DNA of 64,000 bases. It comes from Subdoligranulum variabile. Its GTDB lineage: Bacteria; Bacillota; Clostridia; Oscillospirales; Ruminococcaceae. The translations under genes and the position numbers were made by a program. Positions 1 to 7,581 of this stretch are shown here, piece by piece. Each line of letters opens with the position of its first letter. The stretch's first letter is position 1. Under the pieces are notes generated by a model, which did not search any database, had not been told where the DNA came from, and worked only from the letters and a program-made list of their open reading frames with translations. Where the stretch lies: NCBI RefSeq assembly GCF_025152575.1, contig NZ_CP102293.1, positions 2,046,001 through 2,110,000 on the forward strand. The letters run 5' to 3'.

Positions 1-49
1 GCGGTAAGTTTCATTACGGCATTTGTCCCGTCCCCTGTACGGGTATAAG

Positions 50-84
50 CGCCGGGCTCCTGCCTACAGGGGCCCGGCGTTTGT
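50..84 (+). terminator. Intrinsic terminator of a gene left of the window
   Basis: An 8-bp GC stem (cgccgggc / gcccggcg) is followed by a short T-rich stretch. No gene is visible before it, so it probably ends a transcript that starts outside the window. Positions 85-184 hold no gene; they contain two close copies of TTTCAAAnGC (near 127-150) that could be regulatory. Confidence 0.55.
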
Positions 85-184
85 GTGTAACGGGTCAAAA
101 AAATGAAACCCGCCTTACATTTGTTTTCAAAGCTTGTTTCAAAAGCTGAAAAACTGGCAGAGACACCACCTTTTGGGGCGTTGC

Positions 185-230
185 TTTGTGGGGTTTGCCA
201 ATTGCCGCTGCGGCCTGGTTTGTGTACACT
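185..230 (+). promoter_or_regulatory. Promoter of first garR copy with conserved upstream element
   Basis: The -35 TTGCCG (202-207) and -10 TACACT (225-230) are separated by 17 bp. Three bases upstream of the -35 lies TTTGTGGGGTTTGC (185-198). The second garR copy has TTTGTGGAGTTTGC at exactly the same distance from its own -35, which suggests a shared activator site or a duplicated promoter. Confidence 0.55.
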
Positions 231-310
231 AAAAGCAAAGCTGCAGCAGAAAAAGTTGTCACGCAGCGGCGCGGAACCGCTGTTTTTTCACAGGAAAGGA
301 TGGATTGTAT

Positions 311-1192
311 ATGAAGATTGGATTGATCGGTCTGGGCATCATGGGAAAGCCCATGGCGAAGAATCTGCTCAAAGCCGGGTACACGCTGCTGGTGAACAAC
401 CGCAGCGAAGCCCCCATGAAGGAGCTGGCTGCTTGCGGGGCAACGCCCGCCACCCAGGCCGAGATCGGCGAACAATGCGACGTGGTGCTGACCATGCTGC
501 CCAACTCGCCCCAGGTCAAGCAGGTCATGCTGGGGGAGGACGGCGTGGCCGCCCACATGCGCCCCGGCACCACCTTCATCGATATGACCTCCATCAACCC
601 CATTGCCAGCAAGGAGATCGCCGCCGCCCTGGCAGAGAAGGGCATCGAGATGCTGGACGCCCCGGTCTCCGGCGGCGAGCCCAAGGCCATCGACGGCACC
701 CTGTCCTTCATGGTGGGCGGCAAGCAGGAGGTCTTTGACCGCTTCAAGCCGCTGCTGGAGGCCATGGGCACCAGCGTGGTGCGCTGCGGCGACGTGGGCG
801 CCGGCAACACCACCAAGCTGGCCAACCAGATCATCGTGGCCTGCAACATCCAGGCCCTGGCCGAGGCCCTGACCCTGGCCCAGAAAGCCGGCGTTGACCC
901 GCAGCTGGTCTTTGAGGCCATCCGCGGCGGCCTGGCCGGTTCCACCGTCATGAACGCCAAGGCCCCCATGATGATCGCCGGGGATCCCAAGCCCGGCTTC
1001 AAGATCGACCTGCACATCAAGGATCTGAACAACGCCCTGGACTGCGCCCACACGGTGGGCTGCCCGGTCCCCATGACCGCCGAGGTCCAGGAAGTGCTGC
1101 AATGGCTGCACAATCAGGGCGAGGGCCAGCATGACCACAGCTGCATCGCCCACTATTACGAGAAGCTGACCGGCATCGAGATCGGCCGCTGA
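311..1192 (+). CDS. garR: 2-hydroxy-3-oxopropionate (tartronate semialdehyde) reductase, copy 1
   Basis: This is a 293-residue member of the 3-hydroxyisobutyrate dehydrogenase family, predicted to reduce tartronate semialdehyde to D-glycerate with NAD(P)H in the cytoplasm. The N-terminal Rossmann motif GLGIMG is at residues 7-12, the substrate motif DAPVSGGE at 116-123, and the family catalytic lysine lies in GAGNTTKLANQ (Lys169). I chose ATG 311, preceded by AGGAAAGGA; an in-frame TTG six bases earlier has no better site. It is followed after 23 bp by a DapA-family lyase and then a glycerate kinase, which gives a lyase-reductase-kinase route. A paralog lies inverted at 5526-6410. The two proteins differ mainly at residues 25-50 and 142-156 and are almost identical elsewhere. 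The exact substrate is inferred from context. Confidence 0.85.
   Translation: MKIGLIGLGIMGKPMAKNLLKAGYTLLVNNRSEAPMKELAACGATPATQAEIGEQCDVVLTMLPNSPQVKQVMLGEDGVAAHMRPGTTFIDMTSINPIASKEIAAALAEKGIEMLDAPVSGGEPKAIDGTLSFMVGGKQEVFDRFKPLLEAMGTSVVRCGDVGAGNTTKLANQIIVACNIQALAEALTLAQKAGVDPQLVFEAIRGGLAGSTVMNAKAPMMIAGDPKPGFKIDLHIKDLNNALDCAHTVGCPVPMTAEVQEVLQWLHNQGEGQHDHSCIAHYYEKLTGIEIGR
461..1192 (+). repeat. Inverted repeat arm A (garR copy 1)
   Basis: This 732-bp stretch aligns without gaps, in inverted orientation, to 5526-6257. Reading three 60-base blocks (778-957) against the other arm by eye gave 177 of 180 identical bases. The 5' 150 bases of the genes are clearly more diverged. Confidence 0.85.
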
Positions 1193-1215
1193 TCCTGCAA
1201 AAGGAGAGAACGAGT

Positions 1216-2133
1216 ATGTTTAAACCCTATGGCATTATTCCTCCCATCATCACCCCCTTTGACGCCGAGGGTCACGTAGATTTTGCCGCCATGGCAAAGA
1301 TGGCGGTCTTTCTGGTGGACGGCGGCGTCCACGGGCTGTTTCCCTTCGGCACCACCGGCGAGTTCTACGCCCTGCACGACGACGAGTTCGTCAAAGGGCT
1401 GGAGACGGTGCGCGACGCGGTAGCCGGCAAGACCACCCGCAGCGGCAAGCCCATCCAGCTCATTGCAGGCTGCAGCCACATCACCACCCGGGAGGTCATC
1501 CGGCTGATCAAGCTGGTGGAGCAGGTGGGCGGCTACGACGCCGTCAGCGTGCTGACGCCCATGTTTGTCAGTCAGACCCAGGAAGAGCTGTACACCTACT
1601 ACAAGACCATCGCCGACAGCACCACCATGCCGGTGCTGATGTACAACAATCCCCCCAAGACCAACGTCAACATTGCCCCGGCCACGGCGGCCCGGCTGGC
1701 CCATGACTGCGGCAACATCATCGGCATCAAGGATTCCAGCGGCGACATGACCAACTGCGGGGAATACCTGCGGCTGACCGCCGGCGAGCGGGACCACTTC
1801 CAGGTGATCATGGGCCGTGATACCATGATCTACGCCGGCCTGCACTACGGCTGCGCAGGCGCCGTGGCCAGCTGTGCCAACGTGGCGCCCCGGGTGGTAG
1901 CGGACATCTACGACAAATTCATGGACGGCGACTGGAAAGGTGCGCTGGAAGCCCAGTTCCGCCTGGCCCCGCTGCGCATTGCCACCAACATGGGCACCTT
2001 CCCCGAGGTCATCAAGGAAGGGCTGAACATGCAGGGCATCCCGGTGGGCAAGTGCCTGGATCCCATCCAGGAACTGACCCCGGCCGAAAAAGAAAAACTG
2101 CGCAGCGTGCTGGCGGAGATGAAACTGGTCTGA
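1216..2133 (+). CDS. DapA/NanA-family lyase, probable sugar-acid aldolase or dehydratase
   Basis: This is a 305-residue TIM-barrel class I (Schiff-base) lyase. The family carboxylate-binding motif GTTGE is at 45-49, the catalytic tyrosine at Tyr143 (YNNPP), and the Schiff-base lysine at Lys172 (IGIKDSSGD). It sits between a tartronate semialdehyde reductase (23 bp gap) and a glycerate kinase (27 bp gap), so it is unlikely to be the lysine-pathway DapA. I infer that it cleaves a keto-deoxy sugar acid, for example 5-keto-4-deoxyglucarate, to pyruvate plus tartronate semialdehyde. That step is done by the unrelated GarL in E. coli. Another possibility is 5-dehydro-4-deoxyglucarate dehydratase, which belongs to the same fold family. 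The site AAGGAGA sits 8 bp before ATG 1216. Confidence 0.75.
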   Translation: MFKPYGIIPPIITPFDAEGHVDFAAMAKMAVFLVDGGVHGLFPFGTTGEFYALHDDEFVKGLETVRDAVAGKTTRSGKPIQLIAGCSHITTREVIRLIKLVEQVGGYDAVSVLTPMFVSQTQEELYTYYKTIADSTTMPVLMYNNPPKTNVNIAPATAARLAHDCGNIIGIKDSSGDMTNCGEYLRLTAGERDHFQVIMGRDTMIYAGLHYGCAGAVASCANVAPRVVADIYDKFMDGDWKGALEAQFRLAPLRIATNMGTFPEVIKEGLNMQGIPVGKCLDPIQELTPAEKEKLRSVLAEMKLV

Positions 2134-2160
2134 CCCGCCGCTGAAAGGAGACAATCTGCC

Positions 2161-3396
2161 ATGAACCGGAACTTACGCAAACAGGCCGATGCCATTGTCC
2201 AGGCCAGCATTGCGGCGGTGCTGCCCGACCGGGCGGTGCGCCGTGCGCTGGAAGACTTTACCCCCGGCCCGGGCAAGACCCTGCTGGTGGCCGCCGGCAA
2301 GGCGGCCTGGCAGATGGCCCATGCGGCGGTGGAAGCGCTGGGCGGTGTGGACGGCGGCGTGGTGGTGACGAAGTACGGCCACGTCAAGGGGGAGATCCCC
2401 GGGGTGGTCTGCTGCGAGGCCGGGCATCCGGTGCCCGACGAAAACAGTTTTGCCGCCACCGCCAAGGCACTGGAGCTGGTCCGCGGCCTGACGGCGGAAG
2501 ATACCGTGTTGTTTCTGCTCTCGGGCGGCGGCAGTGCGCTGTTTGAAAAACCGCTGATCCCCGGCGATGAGCTGCAGGACATCACCCGGCAGCTGCTGGC
2601 CAGCGGCGCCGACATCGTGGCCATGAACACCATCCGCAAGCGGCTGTCGGCGGTGAAGGGCGGCCGGTTCGCCCAGGCCTGCGCCCCGGCGCAGGTGTAC
2701 AGCATCGTGCTGTCCGACATTCTGGGTGACCCGCTGGATATGATCGCCTCCGGCCCGGCCTACCCCGATTCCTCCACCTGCGAAGAGGCGGCGGCCATCG
2801 CCCGGCGGTACGGGCTGCAGCTCTCCCCGGCGGCGCAGGAGCTGCTGGGGCAGGAGACCCCCAAAGCGCTGGACAACGTCACCACCCGCATCACCGGCAG
2901 TGTGCGGGAACTCTGCGCCGCCGCGGCCGAACAGTGCCGCGCTCTGGGCTATGAGCCGCTGCTGCTCACCGACTGCCTGGACTGCGAGGCGCGGGAGGCC
3001 GGGCGTTTCCTGGCCGATGTGCTGCGCACCCACGCCCGGGAGGGCCGCAAGCTGGCCTTCCTCGCCGGGGGCGAGACTGTTGTCCACCTGACCGGTCAGG
3101 GCCTGGGCGGCCGCAACCAGGAACTGGCCCTGGCCGCCGCGCCGGGCCTGGCAGGCCTGGAAAACGCCGCGGTGTTCAGCGTGGGTTCGGACGGCACCGA
3201 CGGCCCCACCGACGCCGCCGGCGGCTATGTGGACGGCACCACCATGGAGGACCTCCGGGCCAAGGGCCTGGACGTTTTCACGGTGCTGCAGCAGAACGAC
3301 GCCTACCACGCCCTGCAGGCGGTGGACGGCCTGCTCATCACCGGCCCCACCGGCACCAACGTCAACGATGTGGCCGTGACGCTGCTGGATGCCTGA
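2161..3396 (+). CDS. Glycerate 2-kinase, MOFRL family
   Basis: This 411-residue protein belongs to the MOFRL glycerate kinase family (GckA/TtuD type), which phosphorylates D-glycerate with ATP to feed lower glycolysis. Visible motifs are the glycine-rich [13 protein letters not shown] near residue 120, [10 protein letters not shown] near 318, and the C-terminal [15 protein letters not shown] near 340. It is the third gene of a compact operon. With the reductase in front of it, it completes tartronate semialdehyde to phosphoglycerate. A well-spaced GAAAGGAGA precedes ATG 2161. Older databases call similar proteins hydroxypyruvate reductase; the neighbouring reductase makes kinase more likely. 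Confidence 0.85.
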   Translation: MNRNLRKQADAIVQASIAAVLPDRAVRRALEDFTPGPGKTLLVAAGKAAWQMAHAAVEALGGVDGGVVVTKYGHVKGEIPGVVCCEAGHPVPDENSFAATAKALELVRGLTAEDTVLFLLSGGGSALFEKPLIPGDELQDITRQLLASGADIVAMNTIRKRLSAVKGGRFAQACAPAQVYSIVLSDILGDPLDMIASGPAYPDSSTCEEAAAIARRYGLQLSPAAQELLGQETPKALDNVTTRITGSVRELCAAAAEQCRALGYEPLLLTDCLDCEAREAGRFLADVLRTHAREGRKLAFLAGGETVVHLTGQGLGGRNQELALAAAPGLAGLENAAVFSVGSDGTDGPTDAAGGYVDGTTMEDLRAKGLDVFTVLQQNDAYHALQAVDGLLITGPTGTNVNDVAVTLLDA

Positions 3397-3420
3397 CCCA
3401 ACCTTTGCCCCTCCTATAGA

Positions 3421-3468
3421 AACACCCCGCCCCCCGACTGGGAATCCAGCCGGGGGCGGGGTGTTTTG
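3421..3468. terminator. Terminator between convergent genes
   Basis: A perfect 15-bp stem (3421-3435 with 3451-3465) with a 15-base loop lies between the glycerate kinase and the convergent regulator gene. It is followed by TTTT on the plus strand and probably works mainly for the kinase operon. Confidence 0.8.
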
Positions 3469-3471
3469 CGG

Positions 3472-5373
3472 TCAGTAGGAGTAATCTTCCTCGATGCCGA
3501 ACTTCTTGATGTAGCGCCACAGCGTCGTCTTGCTGACGCCCAGCTCGGCGGCGACCTTCTCCCGGCTGCCGTTGTACTTGCGCAGCAGCTCGGTGATCTG
3601 GACGGCTTTCTGGTCCTTGTAGAGCACCACCCGCTCCGACCCGGGCAGCAGCTTGGGCGTGACCTGCTCCAGCTGACGGCGCACAAAGATCTCGTCGATG
3701 TTGCGTTTCTCGGTCAGCAGGACGATCCGCTCGCAGACGTTGTTGATCTGGTTCAGGTTGCCGGGCCAGTCGTAGTTGCGCAGGAACTCCTGGGCGCCCT
3801 GGGTCAGGTGGACGTACCGCTTGTACTTTTCCTGCCATTCGTCCAGCTGGCGGTTGACCCAGCCCATGATGTCCGCCGGGCGGCGGCGCAGGGGCAGCAG
3901 TTCCAGGCTCAGCACGGTCAGCGCGTAGTAGAGATCGCTGCGGAACTCGCCCTTTTCCACCCGGGAGATCAGGTTCACGTCGCTGGAAGCGATGACCCGC
4001 ACGCTGGTCGCGGTGGGGCGGTTGGAGCCGTTGTGCAGGAACCGGCCGCGGATCAGGCCCAGCAGTTTGTACTGGGTCTCCAGCGGCAGGGCCTCCACGT
4101 GGTTGAGGTAGAGGGTGCCGTTCTGGGCCAGCTCAGCCATGCTGTCGCCGGTGTCGTGGCGGGCGGAGTAGTTGCCGAAGAGCATGTTGTCCAGTGTTTC
4201 GGGCATCCAGGCGCTGCAGTCCAGCGGAATGAAGGCGTTTTTGCGCATCAGGCTCTCGTTGTGGATGCACTGGGCCAGAATGGATTTGCCGGTGCCGCTC
4301 TCCCCGGTGATCATCACCGGCGCCGCATACTTGGCAATGCGCTTGGCCAGGGCGATCATCTGGCGGCTCTCGCTGCTCTCGCAGACCAGATTGTCGAAGT
4401 TGTACTTGGCGATGAACCCGCGCTGATAGAGCTCCCGGCGCAGCTCGTTGTCCATCTCGCTGATGCGCCGCCCTTCCTGGAAGGTGAGCACGGCGCCCTC
4501 AATGTCGCCGTCCACCAGGATGGGCGCGATGTTCACGATGACCGCCTTGTGGCGGATGTCCAGCAGAAAGGCGTAGGCTTCCTTGCCCTGGTAGAGGGTG
4601 TCCTGCAGGACCTTCTCGCTGAGGTTGGGCAGCAGCTGGGTGATGGGGCGGCCCAGCAGTTCGTTGGGGGCCTTGCCCAGCAGATCGTATCCCGCCCGGT
4701 TGATCCGCCGCACCGTGCCGTTGCGGTCCACCTGCATGATGCCGCTGAAGGTGTAGTTCAGCATGGCGTCCATCTCGGCGGAGTTGCGCTTCTCCCGGTC
4801 GATGGCATGGCAGATGCGGGAGGCGGTGTCCAGCGCTTCCCGCATGCTCTCGGCCCCCGAAGGGGTGAACCGGTAGGGAAGCTGGATGCGGCGGGCCGTC
4901 TCGCAGACGATGTCGCCGCCCACGACACCTACGCAGCCCTCCCGGGCGGCCTGCTCGGTGTAGGGGGCCAGCTGATTGGAATGCTCCACCATGTACCGCC
5001 GCAGCTCGATGCCGAACAGGTCGTCGAAACAGCTGGTGTCGCAGAACATGTTCTCAAAGCCGATCAGCGCCAGCCGGGGATGGTCGACGCCCAGCTCCCG
5101 CTTCAGGTCCACCACCACCGAACCCAGCTCCTGGGCGGTGATGCGCATCTCCAGCACGGGGATCTTCACCAGAGGGCGGATGATCTGGGCGTGCAGCCCG
5201 CGGGAGATGATCAGCTCGCATCCCTGGGCTTCCAGCACCCGGGCACGTTCCGAGATGGTGTCGGTGGTGGCGTATTCCACGCACATCGTCTGTATGTGAG
5301 GGTAGCCCTCCAGCATGGGACGCGCGATCTCGCACATCTCGCGGTAGGGGACCAAAACGGCAACTTTTGCCAT
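3472..5373 (-). CDS. PrpR-type regulator with degenerate sigma-54 AAA+ domain
   Basis: This is a 633-residue regulator. Residues 1-190 form a PrpR N-terminal sensory domain, about 200-310 a PAS domain, 330-560 an AAA+ module, and 590-630 a Fis-type helix-turn-helix. The Walker A motif is intact (GESGTGKS, 357-364). Two hallmarks of sigma-54 activators are missing: the GAFTGA loop is replaced by unrelated sequence after LFG (398-412), and the Walker B acidic pair is replaced (TLYLNHV, 420-426, where xLxLDEI is usual). It may therefore bind nucleotide without hydrolysing it and act at sigma-70 promoters, as TyrR does. Its position between the garR copies makes it the likely regulator of this sugar-acid cluster. 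The N-terminal domain probably senses a pathway acid. Start ATG 5373 follows AAAGGAG. Confidence 0.8.
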   Translation of the reverse strand: MAKVAVLVPYREMCEIARPMLEGYPHIQTMCVEYATTDTISERARVLEAQGCELIISRGLHAQIIRPLVKIPVLEMRITAQELGSVVVDLKRELGVDHPRLALIGFENMFCDTSCFDDLFGIELRRYMVEHSNQLAPYTEQAAREGCVGVVGGDIVCETARRIQLPYRFTPSGAESMREALDTASRICHAIDREKRNSAEMDAMLNYTFSGIMQVDRNGTVRRINRAGYDLLGKAPNELLGRPITQLLPNLSEKVLQDTLYQGKEAYAFLLDIRHKAVIVNIAPILVDGDIEGAVLTFQEGRRISEMDNELRRELYQRGFIAKYNFDNLVCESSESRQMIALAKRIAKYAAPVMITGESGTGKSILAQCIHNESLMRKNAFIPLDCSAWMPETLDNMLFGNYSARHDTGDSMAELAQNGTLYLNHVEALPLETQYKLLGLIRGRFLHNGSNRPTATSVRVIASSDVNLISRVEKGEFRSDLYYALTVLSLELLPLRRRPADIMGWVNRQLDEWQEKYKRYVHLTQGAQEFLRNYDWPGNLNQINNVCERIVLLTEKRNIDEIFVRRQLEQVTPKLLPGSERVVLYKDQKAVQITELLRKYNGSREKVAAELGVSKTTLWRYIKKFGIEEDYSY

Positions 5374-5413
5374 GACCCGGCACTCCTTTCTGAGAGGAAA
5401 AGGTTGTGGTTTC

Positions 5414-5443
5414 AGTGTATCCCGCCCCGGCCGCTCCTGTCAA
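5414..5443 (-). promoter_or_regulatory. Promoter of the PrpR-type regulator
   Basis: On the minus strand a consensus -35 TTGACA (5438-5443) and -10 TACACT (5414-5419) are 18 bp apart, ahead of the regulator start at 5373. A sigma-70 type promoter here means the regulator is transcribed separately from garR copy 2. Confidence 0.6.
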
Positions 5444-5455
5444 GGACAGGAACGG

Positions 5456-5482
5456 AAAAAGCCGGGTTTGCACCCGGCTTTT
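5456..5482 (-). terminator. Terminator of garR copy 2
   Basis: A 7-bp GC stem (gccgggt / acccggc, 5461-5467 with 5472-5478) is flanked by A and T runs. On the minus strand it ends in TTTTT and separates garR copy 2 from the regulator gene. Confidence 0.75.
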
Positions 5483-5525
5483 CCGACTCAGGAGAATCCA
5501 TCCAATCAGGAAATCATCAATGGGA

Positions 5526-6257
5526 TCAGCGGCCGATCTGGATGCCGGTCAGCTTCTCGTAGTAGTGGGCGATGCAGCTGTGGTCATGCTGGCCCTCGCC
5601 GTTGTTGTGCAGCCACTGCAGCACTTCCTGGACCTCGGCGGTCATGGGGACCGGGCAGCCCACCGTGTGGGCGCAGTCCAGGGCGTTGTTCAGGTCCTTG
5701 ATGTGCAGGTCGATCTTGAAGCCGGGCTTGGGATCGCCGGCGATCATCATGGGCGCCTTGGCGTTCATGACGGTGGAACCGGCCAGACCGCCGCGGATGG
5801 CCTCAAAGACCAGCTGCGGGTCAACACCGGCCTTCTGGGCCAGGGTCAGGGCCTCGGCCAGGGCCTGGATGTTGCAGGCCACGATGATCTGGTTGGCCAG
5901 CTTGGTGGTGTTGCCGGCGCCCACGTCGCCGCAGCGCACCACGCTGGCACCCATGGTGCCCAGCAGATCCTTGTACTTGTCAAAGACTTCCTGCTTGCCG
6001 CCCACCATGAAGGACAGGGTGCCGTCGATAGCCTTGGGCTCGCCGCCGGAGACCGGGGCGTCCAGCATCTCGATGTTCTTCTCGGCCAGCACGGCGGCGA
6101 TCTCCTTGCTGGCCACCGGGTTGATGGAGCTCATATCGATGAAGGTGGTGCCGGGACGCATATGGGCGGCCACGCCGTCCTCCCCCAGCATGACCTGCTT
6201 GACCTGGGGCGAGTTGGGCAGCATAGTCAGCACCAGATCGCACTGTTCGCCGATCTC
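5526..6257 (-). repeat. Inverted repeat arm B (garR copy 2)
   Basis: This arm is the inverted partner of 461-1192. About 4.3 kb lies between the arms, holding the lyase, kinase and regulator. Homologous recombination between arms this long and this similar could invert the segment. Confidence 0.85.
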
Positions 6258-6410
6258 GGTGTTGGTGGCGGCGGTGGCGCCGGCGGCGACGACCTCCTCC
6301 ACGGCAGCCTTGTTCAGGTCACTGACCAGCAGGTCGGTGTAGCCCGCCTTGAGCAGATTTTTGGCCATGGGTTTGCCCATGATGCCCAGACCGATCAGAC
6401 CGATTTTCAT
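5526..6410 (-). CDS. garR: 2-hydroxy-3-oxopropionate (tartronate semialdehyde) reductase, copy 2
   Basis: This 294-residue paralog of the gene at 311-1192 has the same Rossmann motif, DAPVSGGE and catalytic lysine (Lys170). It has one extra residue near position 26 and differs mainly in the first 50 residues, around residues 143-157 and at scattered single sites. It is transcribed alone from its own promoter toward the PrpR-type regulator. I chose ATG 6410 because CAGGAGG lies just upstream; the frame remains open further upstream without a start site. Having two near-identical enzymes around one pathway may reflect gene dosage, different cofactor or substrate use encoded in the diverged N-terminal region, or a recent duplication held alike by gene conversion. 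Confidence 0.85.
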   Translation of the reverse strand: MKIGLIGLGIMGKPMAKNLLKAGYTDLLVSDLNKAAVEEVVAAGATAATNTEIGEQCDLVLTMLPNSPQVKQVMLGEDGVAAHMRPGTTFIDMSSINPVASKEIAAVLAEKNIEMLDAPVSGGEPKAIDGTLSFMVGGKQEVFDKYKDLLGTMGASVVRCGDVGAGNTTKLANQIIVACNIQALAEALTLAQKAGVDPQLVFEAIRGGLAGSTVMNAKAPMMIAGDPKPGFKIDLHIKDLNNALDCAHTVGCPVPMTAEVQEVLQWLHNNGEGQHDHSCIAHYYEKLTGIQIGR

Positions 6411-6475
6411 ATTGTAAAACCTCCTGTTTGCATTTCCGTTGGACCGCGGGCGCTGTGCGCCCTTCCATTGCCCCC

Positions 6476-6521
6476 AGTATACAGAACCCCGTGCACCGCG
6501 ACAAGAAGCAAACTCCACAAA
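6476..6521 (-). promoter_or_regulatory. Promoter of garR copy 2 with the same upstream element as copy 1
   Basis: On the minus strand -35 TTGTCG (6499-6504) and -10 TATACT (6476-6481) are 17 bp apart. TTTGTGGAGTTTGC (6508-6521) ends three bases before the -35, as in front of copy 1. Positions 6411-6475 form the leader and 6522-6631 hold nothing else I recognise. Confidence 0.6.
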
Positions 6522-6631
6522 AAAGGGCACAGCTTTTTACCACAACGGATAGAATTGCAGAAGATGAAATGGTTTACTTCAAAAACGGGAATCTTTATTC
6601 CAGATTGTTGCAGTGAAAGAAATAACGATTC

Positions 6632-6660
6632 TTGCCAGAAGCAGGTGCCGCCGCTACAAT
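6632..6660 (+). promoter_or_regulatory. Promoter of the aldo/keto reductase operon
   Basis: TTGCCA (6632-6637) and TACAAT (6655-6660) are separated by 17 bp, 35 bp before the reductase start. Confidence 0.55.
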
Positions 6661-6694
6661 GGAAGAGGAAAATGAAAGGAAAGAAGGAGCCAAC

Positions 6695-7546
6695 ATGAGT
6701 GCATTTGTCACGGCGTGCGGGGCCGCGGTAGGTCCCGTCGGACAGGGAACCTGGTATCTGGGGGAGCATCCCGCCACCTTCCGGGAGGAGTGCAATGCCC
6801 TGCGGGCGGGCATCGAGCAGGGGATGAACCTCATCGACACCGCCGAGATGTACGGCGAGGGAGCGGCCGAGACGCTGGTGGGGGAGGCGACCCGGGGCTT
6901 TGCGCGGGAAGGCCTGTTCCTGGTCAGCAAGGTCTATCCCTTCCATGCGGGGCGGAGGGACATCTTCACCAGCTGCGAAAACAGCCTGCGCCGGATGCAC
7001 ACCGACTATCTGGACCTCTACCTGCTGCACTGGCGGGGGAGCGTGCCGCTGGCCGAGACGGTGGCCTGCATGGAGGAACTCAAGGCCCAGGGCAAGATCC
7101 GGGCGTGGGGTGTGTCCAACCTGGACACCGCCGACATGGAGGAACTGCTGGCCCTGCCGGAGGGAGGCCGCTGCGCCACCGACCAGGTGCTGTACCACCT
7201 GGCCAGCCGGGGCATCGAATATGATCTGCTGCCGCTGCTGCGGGAGCGCAGCATCCCGGTGATGGCCTACTGCCCGCTGGCCCAGGCCGGACGGCTGCGC
7301 AGAGGCCTGATGGCGTCGCCGTCAGTGCAGAAGCTGGCCCATGCCCACGGCGCCACCCCGGCCCAGATCCTGCTGGCCTTTTTGCTGGCCCAGCCGGGGG
7401 TGGTGCCCATTCCCCGCAGCGGCAAGGCACACCATACCCGTCAGAACGCCCAGGCGGCCGCCATCCGGCTGACGCCCGACGAACTGGCCATGCTGGACCG
7501 GGCCTTCCCGGCGCCGCGGTACAAGACGCCGCTGGATATTGTATGA
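6695..7546 (+). CDS. Aldo/keto reductase
   Basis: This 283-residue NAD(P)H-dependent aldo/keto reductase has the family motifs DTAEMYGEG (tyrosine of the catalytic tetrad), LVSKVYPF (lysine), YLDLYLLHW (histidine), and a C-terminal PIPRSGKAHHTRQNA cofactor region. The physiological carbonyl substrate cannot be read from the sequence. I chose ATG 6695, which has AAGGAG upstream, over in-frame upstream codons that lack one. It is followed after 35 bp by a GltD-like flavoprotein and is probably co-transcribed with it. Confidence 0.85.
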   Translation: MSAFVTACGAAVGPVGQGTWYLGEHPATFREECNALRAGIEQGMNLIDTAEMYGEGAAETLVGEATRGFAREGLFLVSKVYPFHAGRRDIFTSCENSLRRMHTDYLDLYLLHWRGSVPLAETVACMEELKAQGKIRAWGVSNLDTADMEELLALPEGGRCATDQVLYHLASRGIEYDLLPLLRERSIPVMAYCPLAQAGRLRRGLMASPSVQKLAHAHGATPAQILLAFLLAQPGVVPIPRSGKAHHTRQNAQAAAIRLTPDELAMLDRAFPAPRYKTPLDIV

Positions 7547-7581
7547 CCGTGCTGTGATCGGAAAGAAGGAGGTTGTTTCCC

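Noticed and set aside
1216..2133. Lysine-pathway dapA
   Set aside because: Its neighbours are tartronate semialdehyde reductase and glycerate kinase and no lysine gene is near, so I keep only the family call.
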